A DNA stretch of 64,000 bases. It comes from Arachis hypogaea (taxonomy: Eukaryota; Streptophyta; Magnoliopsida; Fabales; Fabaceae). The DNA lies in contig NC_092047.1 of NCBI RefSeq assembly GCF_003086295.3, forward strand, positions 118,646,449-118,710,448. Reading direction: 5' to 3'. The position numbers and the translations under genes were made by a program. Positions within the stretch are counted from its first letter, which is position 1; each line of letters opens with the position of its first letter. Below, one piece after another: positions 45,985-57,006 of the stretch. The notes beneath the pieces were generated by a model. It searched no databases and was not told the DNA's origin. It was given only the letters and a program-made list of their open reading frames with translations.

Positions 45985-46721
45985 TTTAGAAATTTAAAAT
46001 AGCAAAAACAATTTTAAAATTATTAGTACGAACATTACAATAAAAGAAAAAAAGAGCACACCAGGGACTAAAATATAAAGACTAAATAATCTTTATATCA
46101 TGACTGGTCCATATCTATGACCCACATTGTTACCTGTGGCTAACTTACAATTGAATGTGTATTTATAAATAAAAAAGAAAAAGCAAATGCATGGCTTAAG
46201 TATTTGACGGAGAAAGTTCTATTTTGATGGAACTGTATAAATATTTACATATTTGTTCTAATTTATCTTTTAGTATATATCCATTAGACAAAACTTTATA
46301 TATTCTTTAAAGTTAAACAACCTCACATAAAAAAAATAAAAATTAAAAATGAGCAACACTCCAAGCTAAGAACAATAAGAACAGAGACAACAGGTGGATG
46401 GAACCGAAAATCCCTTCGATACCTGTGGGCCGAACAAAATTTCCGTTTTTAAGCTATTTCTAGCTTTGTTTTTTTATCATTTGTAGCACTTTGGATTACA
46501 TGATTCGATTAATTAATTTTTTAATTTGAGAGAAGGTAAAATTCAAGAAATGAAATTTGGAACCAAAAAGTGAAGAATTAACATTACAAGGAAATATTAA
46601 TTCGAGAACTCTACCACATGAGGATACAGGAGTGGTTTGGGAGACTTCTGTTGGTTATCCAAAAATAGTGTAGAACCAAATCCCGGAGAGCTATATCTAA
46701 ATCCCTTGGAGGAACGAACAA
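45985..46721. other. A+T-rich spacer
   Basis: Parallel to 42240-43027; no gene. Confidence 0.45.
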
Positions 46722-48838
46722 CATATGACAAAAATAAATACACACTCTCCTATTTTAGTAAATAAAACAATGATACAATAACAAATATAAAAGAATAGAT
46801 GGCCGACCTTTGATGAGAACAAAGAATATCATAATTATAATTCACTAAGTCTAGTGTGGTTATAGTGAGTGAGATTTAAAATAAAATACCAAAAATTGTT
46901 GCGTGTAATAAAATATAGTGAATAAGAAATCTTCTGTAAATATTTAGAACATTTTCATTAAATGAAATTCTAGTAAAAAGTTCTAACAAACACTTCATCA
47001 AATATTAAATCTTTTAATATTGCAAACAATTAGGATCAAGTCATCCCCTATGACATACAATTATAATAAATTGTTGAAATATTCAAATAACAACTCAAAC
47101 TAAAATCTACCTCAATCTTTTTTGAAAAATAAATTTACTAAATAAAATACAATAATAATGAAATTACAATAACAATTCTTCAATATTAATAAGACATACA
47201 AAGGATAAAAAGAATATATCGCCTAACAATAGTAAACTATTAGATTTTTCAATTTTTTAACTAGTGTCTCGCTAATATCTAAACAGTACTCTTTTTGCTT
47301 ATTTGTTACTGTTACAGAAATAAAATAATTATATTTACAGACAAATATAAAAGATAAATCAAAAACCAATAAAAGAATAATTCACTAATCACATTTACTT
47401 TATTAATATCAACGATATAACTCCAACAACTTCTTCCAAACAATAAAAACTTAGAAGATAGAGAATTTTTATACTAGAGTGTAGTTAGACTACAGCCTAG
47501 GTCTTTAAAAAAAATCAACACGTAGATTAAAAAAAGATTTACCATAGTTCTTTGCATGGCAATGTATACCAAGATTTACAAATCGTTTTATATTGTCTAC
47601 TCTTTTAGAATTGATTTTTCATTAGCTGCTATGAAAGTGATATATTGTTATACTTTATTTTATATTTTTTTATTAACAATGTTTTTATATTTTTATATAT
47701 AGATTGCTTACTGAAAATGTTATTTTGCATAAAAAAAATTGAGTTTAGTGTAGAACTATTGTTATATAATTTAATATTAAATATGGGCTTTAAATTTCAA
47801 ATTATCATAAAAGAAAAACTGATTTATAAGACCATAAATATCAAGATATAATAGAACCATATTAACAAGTTTTACTTTTTAAATAGAAAATATAATAAAA
47901 AAATAAACAAGATGGGAGACAAATATTTTGAATAAATTTGCTTATCATAATTTCACTTTTTTTTTTACTGATATAGTAAAGAAAGATTTATATGATTTGT
48001 TTTACTTAATCAATAAAAAAAATAAAAATTGTTGAAATAATTTTATCAAATCTTAATATTTAGAATTAACTTTAAAAATCAGTTTTTTCTTGAAGATAAC
48101 TTGAAATTTGAAACTCATGTCTAATATTAAATTATAGAATAAAAGCTCCACACGAAACTCAACTCTATTGTTTATGCAAAACAACAATTCATACAAATAA
48201 TCTATCTATAAAAATATAAGAATATTGTAATAAAAAAATATAAAATAAAAGTTTAACAACATATTACTTTCACAACGGTCAATAAAAAATCAATCCTAAA
48301 AGAATAAACAATATACAACAATCGTAAAAATTTTAATGTTTGTTGGCATGCAAAAACCATTACAAATCTTTCTTAAACTGCGTGTCAAATTTTTCTAAAA
48401 AACTAGGCTTTGATCCAACCACACCCAAAAATAAGAATGCTTTGTTTTCTAAGTTTTTACGATTTGAAAGAAATTGTTGGGGTCATGTTGCTAATACTAA
48501 AAAAATAAATATGATTAGTTAGTCTTTTTATTATTGAAGTTTGATTTATTTTTATAATTCATCTGTGTTTACAAGTATTTTATTTTTGTAAACAATAACA
48601 ACTAAGAAAAAGAGTGCTGTATTAGACATTAGCCAGACACTAGTTTAAGAATTAAAAAAATCTCCGGCCATATTTCTTTGAAAAGCTTCATGAACTATTG
48701 TTTCGTCATTTTATCCCTCTATTAATCTCTATCCTTTATATATCTTATTAATATTTAAAATTTGTTATTAAAATTTTATTATTATTATTTTATTTGGTAA
48801 AACATTGACGCAGATTCTAATAGAAATTACTATCCGAA
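46722..48838. repeat. Long foldback element interrupted by the hAT transposon (left arm and first half of right arm)
   Basis: Left arm about 46722-47985, centre near 47990, right arm from about 47995. Arms pair imperfectly, for example ATTGTCTACTCTTTTAGAAT (47596) against the reverse complement of CCTAAAAGAATAAACAATAT (48295-48314). The original right arm continues past the transposon at 53089. Confidence 0.7.
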
Positions 48839-51800
48839 CAGTGGCGGATCCACGGGGGACCTAAGGTGGCCATGGTCCCCCCCAATTTTTTTTAAAAAAA
48901 TAGTAAATAGTAATATTAATAATATTAAATTTTTTTATATATAATATTAAAAAAAATATAACTTACAAAATTTTATAAATTAAAAAAACTAAAAACTGCA
49001 TTATGTATTAGATATTTGAATTATTGTTACTCTTGTTAACAAATAGCCCATTCTAATAATTAATAAAAATGGTTCTATTATACTAGCCCAAGCCCATACT
49101 ATTAATTAAAGTAACCCTAGTACATTTTTCAAATATTTGTTTCAAACTATCATAGGCATAGCGCCACTTTTCTCTCTCTTTTAGTGATTCCCAAACTTTT
49201 GGTCTTCTACTCTTCTCATTCTAATTTTCTTTCCATACCAAAACAAGACATACGAAGAAAAACCATTGAAGAGAAGTGAACAACAAAATATTAACCATTG
49301 AATGCACAACAAAGATTCAAAGAGGTATATTTCAATTTTTTTTAAGTTAATGACAATGTCAAGTATTATTTACATTATTTATTTAAAATAATTAATTTAT
49401 TTTTTTTATAATGGACAGTGTTCAAAGATTGAAGTGAGGACAAAACTCAATAGAATTATTTTTTTGTGAGACTTGGAACAAAAAATAATCAGGTAAATCA
49501 ATAACTTTATTTTTGGTTATTATATATTTGTGTTTCTAAAATTATTTGTTATTGCTCAATAGGTTTAATATTTTTTTTTTAAGAAAATAATATATATGCA
49601 ATTATTTTTGTTTTTTTTTGTTAGATAGTTCAAGTTAAGTTAAAAATGTCAAAGATGAAAACAATTCACTCATTTTTCAAGAGAAAAGAGAGAATATATG
49701 ATGAACAAAATTCAGCTTCAGATTGTTTGAGTAATGTTCAAAATATTATTGAACAACCTGTGACACAACTTGTCGAGCAAGATATTCAACCCCCTGCTTC
49801 CAAAATAGCAAGGACTGAAATAGATCAAGTTAATATTGATACATTGATGCGTGATCCCGGAAAGCGTCCGCAAATTTGGAATTATCCTATCAATCAACAA
49901 GATGAAATCCGTAGAGCATACATAAAGTTTGGACCATATCAATTTATTATGGATGAGTACCCTCTTTCTGGTCTAGAAAGTCATCCTCGTCGTTTCAAAG
50001 CTCATTGGTTTAAGAGTTTTTCTTGGCTAGAATATTCGCCAGAAGTGGATGCTGCATTTTGTCTTCCATGCTATTTATTTTCTAGAAAATCAAGTCCATT
50101 CACATCAGGAGGATTTCGCAATTGGAAAAAAGTGAATAATGGAAAGGATTGTGCATTTTTATCTCATGTGGGTAAATCTCTTAATTCTCCTCATAATATT
50201 GCTGTTAAGTCTTGTAAAGATTTGCTTAATCAATTATGTCACATTGACAAAGTATTGGCTAAGCAAAGCTCACAACAAGTTTTAAGCAATAGATTGCGTC
50301 TTAAAGCCTCTATTGATACTGTCAAATGGTTAACGTTTCAAGCTTGTGCTTTTAGGGGACATGACGAGAGTCATGAGTCTTAGAATCGAGGAAATTTTCT
50401 TGAAATGTTAAAATTATTAGCTTCTTACAATAAAGAAGTGGATGCAGTTGTTTTGGATAATGCTCCTCAAAATGCAATATACACATCACCTTCTATTCAA
50501 AAGGAAATTCTACATGTTTTTGCTAGAAAGGTGCAAAATGAAATTCGCAATGAGATTGGTAATGCAAAGTTTTGTTTGATTGTTGATGAAGCTAGAGATG
50601 AATCTAGAAGAGAACAAATGGCACTTGTTGTTAGATTTGTTGATAAGCATGGATTTGTCAAAGAAAGGCTAATAGATGTTGTTCATGTCAAAGATACTAC
50701 TTCTGCTACTCTAAAACAAGAGATTTGTTCTGCATTATCTCATCACAATCTCAACATTCAAAATGTTCGAGGTCAAGGGTATGACGGAGCTAGTAATATG
50801 CGTGGAGAGTGGAAAGGGTTACAAGCTTTAATTATTCAAGAATGTCCTTATGCATATTATGTTCATTGCTTTGCTCATCAATTACAGCTAGCTCTTGTTG
50901 CTGCGGCTAAAGAAGTTGTTGATGTTCATGCTTTTTTCCAAAGTTTGAGTAATATTATCAATGTTGTGTGCTCTTCTTGCAAACGCAATGATGAATTACG
51001 ATCTGCTTATGCAACTGAAATTTCCCATTTAGTTGCAACTAATCAAATTGAAACAGGAAGAGGAGCAAATCAAATTGGCACATTAAAAAGATCAGGAGAT
51101 ACCAGGTGGAGCTCTCACTTCAACTCAATTTGTAGCCTTTTACGTATGTTTGGAGCAACAACTTCAGTTCTGGAAGATTTGGCTACTAATGGATCTACAT
51201 ATTCTCAACGTGGTGATGCTACTTATGCTCTTAAATCTTTATTATCATTTGATTTTGTTTTCATTTTGCATATGATGAAAGAAATCATGGGAATCACTGA
51301 TAAACTTTGTCAAGCATTGCAACAAAAATCTCAAGACATTTTGAATGCTATGCATCTGGTTTCTAGTACAAAGTCATTGATTCAACAGTTAAGAGATAGT
51401 AGTTGGGGAGCACTTTTGGAGAAAGTTAGTTCTTTCTGCAATGATCATGCTATTCAGATACCTGATATGGGTGCTTCTTTTAGTGACATAATTCGGTCTC
51501 GTCGTAAAAAAGATGTTGTCACTGTTGAACACCACTATCGTGTTGACATTTTTACTAGCATGATAGATTTTCAATTGAAAGAGCTAAATAGTAGATTTAG
51601 TGAGCAAGCAACCGAGCTCCTCATACTGAGTACATCTCTAGATCCTAAAGATGCTTTCAAGTTATTCAGTGTTTGCAACATACGCAATCTTATAAAGAAT
51701 TTCTATTCTTTAGATTTTTCTGAGCAAGAAAAGATTCAATTGGATTATGAGTTACAACATTATGAACTTGATGTGGTTAAAGCTCCAGATTTTCAGAATT

Positions 51801-52231
51801 TGTCTACTCTTGCTGAATTGTGTCAAAAATTGACAGAGACAGGAAAATCAAATATATATCCTTTAATTGATAGATTAATTCGTCTTGTTTTGACTCTTCC
51901 TGTAACAACAGCAACAACTGAACGGGCCTTTTCAGCTATCAAGATTATTAAAACAAGGCTTCGAAACAAGATGGAAGATGAATTTTTAGCAGATTGTATG
52001 ATTGTATATATTGAAAAGGAAATTGCTTCAAAATTCACTTCAGAGATGATAATTGATGATTTTAGTTCCATGAAGCATCGTCGAGCAAGTTTAAAAATAT
52101 CAAAATCTTAAAGTATGTAGTTGAACATTGACTTTTATATAATATAATTACTTTTTTGATATATATATGCTACAAATTATATTTTGTTAATTTTTTGTTA
52201 TATTTTATATTTAATTGGCCCCCCTCTTATT
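48839..52231 (+). mobile_element. hAT-superfamily transposon, 3' end truncated
   Basis: Begins with CAGTGGCGGATCCACGGGGG, the typical terminal inverted repeat of this plant hAT group, followed by GGTGGCCATGGTCCCCCCC. The right side reaches the subterminal GGCCCCCCTCTTATT but lacks the expected ATCCGCCACTG end. The transposase reading frame lies inside. The eight bases before the left end, TATCCGAA (48831-48838), are the presumed target duplication. Untranslated 5' sequence 48900-49645 contains a probable leader intron. Confidence 0.9.
49646..52111 (+). pseudogene. hAT transposase (TTF-type zinc finger, DUF4371, hAT dimerisation), one internal stop
   Basis: A single frame of 821 codons interrupted only by TAG at 50381-50383 (codon 246). 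Order: Lys-rich N-terminus (MSKMKTIHSFFKRKER), TTF-type zinc-finger region about residues 75-165 (RPQIWNYP, HWFKSFSWLEY, CLPCYLFS), DUF4371/RNase H-like catalytic part with IVDEARDESRRE (first Asp near codon 314), GQGYDGASNM (second Asp near codon 380) and CFAHQLQLAL, and the C-terminal hAT dimerisation domain (LTLPVTTATTERAFSAIKII). No frameshift is seen. The stop could come from CAG or AAG by one base change. With the missing 3' terminus the copy is unlikely to move itself; a readthrough or N-terminally truncated product is conceivable. Confidence 0.9.
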
Positions 52232-53088
52232 AAGATTTATATGATTTGTTTTACTTAATCAATAAAAAAAATAAAAATTGTTGAAATAATTTTATCAAAT
52301 CTTAATATTTAGAATTAACTTTAAAAATCAGTTTTTTCTTGAAGATAACTTGAAATTTGAAACTCATGTCTAATATTAAATTATAGAATAAAAGCTCCAC
52401 ACGAAACTCAACTCTATTGTTTATGCAAAACAACAATTCATACAAATAATCTATCTATAAAAATATAAGAATATTGTAATAAAAAAAATATAAAATAAAA
52501 GTTTAACAACATATTACTTTCACAACGGTCAATAAAAAATCAATCCTAAAAGAATAAACAATATACAACAATCGTAAAAATCTTAATGTTTGTTGGCATG
52601 CAAAAACCATTACAAATCTTTCTTAAACTGCGTGTCAAATTTTTCTAAAAAACTAGGCTTTGATCCAACCACACCCAAAAATAAGAATGCTTTGTTTTCT
52701 AAGTTTTTACGATTTGGAAGAAATTGTTGGGGTCATGTTGCTAATACTAAAAAAATAAATATGATTAGTTAGTCTTTTTATTATTGAAGTTTGATTTATT
52801 TTTATAATTCATCTGTGTTTACAAGTATTTTATTTTTGTAAACAATAACAACTAAGAAAAAGAGTGCTGTATTAGACATTAGCCAGACACTAGTTTAAGA
52901 ATTAAAAAAATCTCCGGCCATATTTCTTTGAAAAGCTTCATGAACTATTGTTTCGTCATTTTATCCCTCTATTAATCTCTATCCTTTATATATCTTATTA
53001 ATATTTAAAATTTGTTATTAAAATTTTATTATTATTATTTTATTTGGTAAAACATTGACGCAGATTCTAATAGAAATTACTATCCGAA
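52232..53088. repeat. Second copy of the transposon's left flank
   Basis: Direct repeat of 47983-48838. I count about two substitutions and a one-base poly-A difference in 856 bases. It starts at AAGATTTATATG right after the broken transposon end and ends with TATCCGAA followed by TATCTCAACAATTC, the uninterrupted continuation of the foldback arm. Confidence 0.92.
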
Positions 53089-53826
53089 TATCTCAACAAT
53101 TCACCATATTTATTTAAGATAAGGCCTAACTTGAACCTATTTATTTGTAATTCCATGTTTTTACTCTTATAACTAAACCAAGACATTACATATTTGTTAA
53201 GATATTTGAGAGTTTCATTAAATAGAACTGTTCTATATATTTACTGAAAACTTCTAACTCACTATATTTTATTCAACCGAAACAAAATTTCTAATATTCT
53301 ATTTAAACCCGACACACTCTTAATTGCTTAACCACACTGAAATTAGTGAAGGAAAATGCTATGTAAACAATGACTATCTTAAACAACATAAACCACCAAT
53401 CAAATAAAAATACAGTTCACTCTAATTTAATGCTATTGATTAAATTTACTCTTTTAACTTTATTAATTCGCATTATACACACATTGTTCAAAAAAATTGT
53501 TAGTTATCTATTCTTTTACGTTAATGAATTACCATCAAATGACATCATTTGTTCTCATTGGATGTAGTCTATCTATCATTTTATGTTTGTCATTATATTA
53601 TTTTATTTGCTAATATCTTATTTAAACATGAAATAGAAAATAGTGTATTTATTTTTCATATATGTTAGTCATTCTTATAACAGGTTGCAGTATCTTCTTT
53701 CTTTCTTCTGTTGAAATTTCAGCTTCTAGAGACTTTACAACACCACCCAACAACAAACAGCTTCGATCATCACATATATAACAAAATTGTCACGTTTAAA
53801 TTTTTTAACATATATATTTGTATTAC
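53089..53826. repeat. Distal right arm of the foldback element
   Basis: Matches 34425-35185 closely. The shared sequence stops at TTTGTATTAC, after which the two loci differ, marking the element or duplication end. Confidence 0.75.
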
Positions 53827-53889
53827 GGATGTCTTCAACAGCAATCATATAACCTAATACATAACATCCCAATTTATTTTCATCTAAAT

Positions 53890-54560
53890 TTTTATCATTA
53901 CGCTGGAGTGAGCTTCAAATTTCAGATAGGGGTGGGGGGTGGGGGGTGGGATGGGATTGGGGTCCTTTGAGCCAGCATCAGGGTCTTCTATTTTTTTTAG
54001 AAGTATAAAACGAGGTCGTTTGGGGGGAGGAGAAAAAAAGATAGTATCAAAATATCCAAATACGTAAAAAAAAAACCTACTTCCTACCTGAAAAAAACAG
54101 AGAAACAGAAGAAACGGCCTACCTGTAGATGCACGGTGAGGTAGGGAGGCAATTCGAGCAGAACGGTGCGACGAGACTGCATGGAGAGAGGGCGAGACTG
54201 CGGAGTTTGGAGGCGGCGGATGGCAGTAGCGAGGAGACACTGACAAACTGATGGAGGCCGGATACAGAGTGAGTGAAAGTGGCCGGCGGCAGCAAACCGG
54301 TAGGGGGATCAGAGAGATAGAGTGAGCCAAATATCTATCAGGACCTGAAATAAAATCATATATTCAAATTTTAAACTGTAAATCGCAGAAAACAAAATAA
54401 AGACAAGGTAATAAACAAGAGCAACAGCATAAAACAGTACTGGGAGGAGAAGCTCGAGTGCGGGAAAAAGAGCTCCGTGTACTTGTTTTCATTCGATAGC
54501 AAGAATTTGTGCAAGTTTCCCAAGACTTCAAGTAGCTTGTGTGTTTTATAGTTGAATTTC
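53890..54560 (-). other. GC-rich gene-leader-like segment, minus strand
   Basis: On the minus strand CTATAAAACACAC (about 54543-54555) could be a TATA box. Leader-like sequence follows, then a possible intron ending in TTTATTTCAG before GTCCTGATAG (near 54347). A 148-codon frame (54330-53884) looks like leader sequence, not a protein. Its far end (CAGAGTGAG-type reverse of GCTGGAGTGAGCTTCAAA at 53901-53918) repeats in 55439-55456, so the two segments share ancestry. Confidence 0.4.
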
Positions 54561-55139
54561 GAAGCCAGAAGAGAGAAAAAGAGGGGGGGTTAATACATGG
54601 TGAATTTTAATATGATTATGTTGCGATGGTTATAGTAACTAAGTGTTGTTAAAATTAGAGTCTACCTTCTACCACTCCTGCCCCTGTGACAAGTGTTATT
54701 AAATTGAATATATATTCCAAAACAGCATGTTTAAGCCCCGATACCGTAAAGACCAAGAAAAACATAACTCTAAAGGGAAAGACTTTGACTCTTTGATAAT
54801 ATAAACACAATAAATTTTTATTTTGTAGAATTACAAAAATATCAATATTGAAATACAAATATCTTGCTTTTCTAAAATTTTTATTTTGTAAAATTCTTAA
54901 TATAAACCTACTATTTTTCTCATCTTTTGTTTTCTTCATAGCAGGAATGGAAAATCAGAATGGACATATATAACCATGCTGAAATATCGTAACATATTTT
55001 GTGCAATATATATTCAAACAGAATCAACAGATCCAAACACTAAAACGTCCAAACAATTTATTCCAAGTATTATTTACATATAACCAACTAATCAAGACAC
55101 CAAAAACATTATGAAGACACAAATGAATCAGAATACAAC
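54561..55139. other. A+T-rich spacer
   Basis: No gene or repeat recognised. Confidence 0.4.
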
Positions 55140-55520
55140 GGAATATATTATAAAAATAGCTACAAGGGCTTCACCATTGCTCTGAGAATCCTCAGCTTGA
55201 TCTGGTTTCGGCCCTTGCGATCTGGTTCCGTTTGCCAGTACCTCCATTTTTGTGCTTCCATGAACGAAAAAACTGGCCAAGATCTACGAGAAATACGAAT
55301 CAGAAGCTGGAAAACAGGGTTGAAGAGATAGGGTTTTGGAGTATGAAAGAGAGAGAGAGAGAGAGAGAGATTTACCTGAGGGATTGAAGTTCTCTGAATA
55401 TATTTTGCGAGTGAGAGAGTGAGAGGGATGCTCTGCCGCTGGAGTGAGCTTCAAAGCTCAGAGAGAGTGAGGGGCGATGGGATTGGCCTTTGAGGCACCA
55501 TTAGGGTTTTTTTTAGTTAC
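55140..55520 (-). pseudogene. Truncated 5' end of a gene (leader, intron, short first coding exon)
   Basis: Minus strand: leader from about 55500 with AACCCTAATGG, a donor CAG/GTAAAT near 55376, a GA/CT run (55350-55371), then ACCCTATCTCTTC and a possible acceptor. After that, the frame starting ATGGAGGTACTGGCAAACGG near 55250 gives about 30 residues (MEVLANGTRSQGPKPDQAED...). No continuation was found downstream. It looks like a gene 5' end cut off by rearrangement or captured by a transposon. Identity unknown. Confidence 0.35.
55350..55371. repeat. GA microsatellite
   Basis: About eleven GA units inside the presumed leader intron of the truncated gene fragment. Confidence 0.85.
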
Positions 55521-56721
55521 TTGAGAGTTGAGAATAATGAGGGAGATATTTATGGACAAAAGGGAACATGCGTGAAGATGGGAAGCAATTAAATGCCCTG
55601 GCGCTGGTTCCCAGTTCTTTCACACTCTCATGACATGTCTATTTCACACCGTACACAGTTTTTTTGTAATGTAACCACTTTTGAGTTTTGTCCGTTTACT
55701 ATATATTTTTCTGTATATAGCATTTTTTAAGTTTAAATAACTAATTTGTAATTTCAAATTCTTCATTTAAAAAAAATTAAATATATAAATCTTATTAAAT
55801 AATTATGTAAAATTTCTATATAATATAAATGTATAAAAATGAAACTCTTTTTCAAAATATTCGTGATTAAATAAGATTTACATCTATAATCACATGTTAA
55901 TAATAATAATTTATGGTCATTAATCTTATAGTGTTTAGGTAACATTATTTATATTCTTTTTTAGTTTAGTTTTTATGTATTAAAACTTATATATATATAG
56001 GATAAATATTTTTTATTAATATGACAATATATTATTATTAAATCTTTATGTAAAATTCTTAATAAAGATTCTTATGTTAATTCTTATACTTAATGTTGAA
56101 TTAGTTCATTAGTTGATAACATCATTATTTATATACATAAAAATTGAACTTCATATTTATGAAATTGAATTTTGATGAAAGAGGAAAAATAATTAAAATA
56201 TATTAATAGATAGATGCCTTCATTTCCCAATGAAGAGATACATGCAGAAAGAGAGAGAGAGATGAGATAAGATCTGTCCAATTGGAGAAGACACATAAAC
56301 CTTCCTGGGCAATCGTGTTTCAATCCCCTCCTCACACTTTGCATCCCTCACACACCCATCCTTTCTATTTTATTTCAACAATATAAATTTTAAAAAAAAA
56401 CTATATTAAGTTTTAATTATTCCATTTCATTTATCTTGATTTTTATTTTATTTTAGATTTCTTTTTTAGTTAGATTGTGTCCTTTCCATGACCTAAAGAC
56501 AAATCTCACCTCTATTTTCAGGTAGAGTCAGACACTCTTTTCTGCTCTCCAAAAGGTTAAATTGTATTTTGTTATAGTTTTGGTACTTTAGCTTGCTGGA
56601 GTCACTACCATAATTAATTAATTATAGTGCATTTTGTGGCTAAAAAATTTTGATATGGAAGTAACATGAGTGATACACTTTAACATGGTAATTTTTGGTT
56701 TTTTATAAAAATATGGGAGTA
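55521..56721. other. A+T-rich intergenic DNA
   Basis: No gene recognised. AGAAAGAGAGAGAGAGATG at about 56246-56264 is a short simple repeat. Confidence 0.4.
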
Positions 56722-57006
56722 CACAAATCGGACCCTCCGATTTGTGTTTAAAAAGTTGAAAACAATTCAGAGTACACAAATCGGAGGGTCCGATTTGTGT
56801 TAAAAAAATTGAAAAAACTCAGAGTACACAACTCGGACCATGCGAGTTCTTTGGTAATGAAATTTGGCTTCACAAATCGCATGGTCCAATTTGTAGCTGA
56901 TGGAATTTGAAATCTGAAAAGTGGAATTCGGATCCTCGGTTTTCTTTTATCTGCGTAAATTTTTTTTTACATCCTGAGAGACACAACTCGCAGGGTCCGA
57001 GTTCTG
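56722..57006. repeat. Array of five 25-bp dyad-symmetric units
   Basis: Units at 56722-56746, 56775-56799, 56827-56851, 56871-56895 and 56982-57006. Units 1 and 2 have perfect 11-base arms CACAAATCGGA/TCCGATTTGTG around CCC or GGG, so unit 2 is the exact reverse complement of unit 1. Units 3-5 are variants with ACTCG in place of AATCG in one or both arms and CAT or CAG/GGG-type centres. Spacers contain the recurring TTGAAAA...TCAGAGTA. Confidence 0.85.

Noticed and set aside
47983..53088. Long direct repeats around a coding core, read as an LTR retrotransposon
   Set aside because: The core encodes a hAT transposase and begins with a hAT terminal repeat. The repeats continue homology with other loci beyond the core, and no primer-binding or polypurine site is visible.
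53884..54330. 148-codon minus-strand frame
   Set aside because: Composition is that of leader DNA (Ser/Pro/Leu-rich, then poly-Phe and poly-Pro from simple repeats), and no family is recognised.
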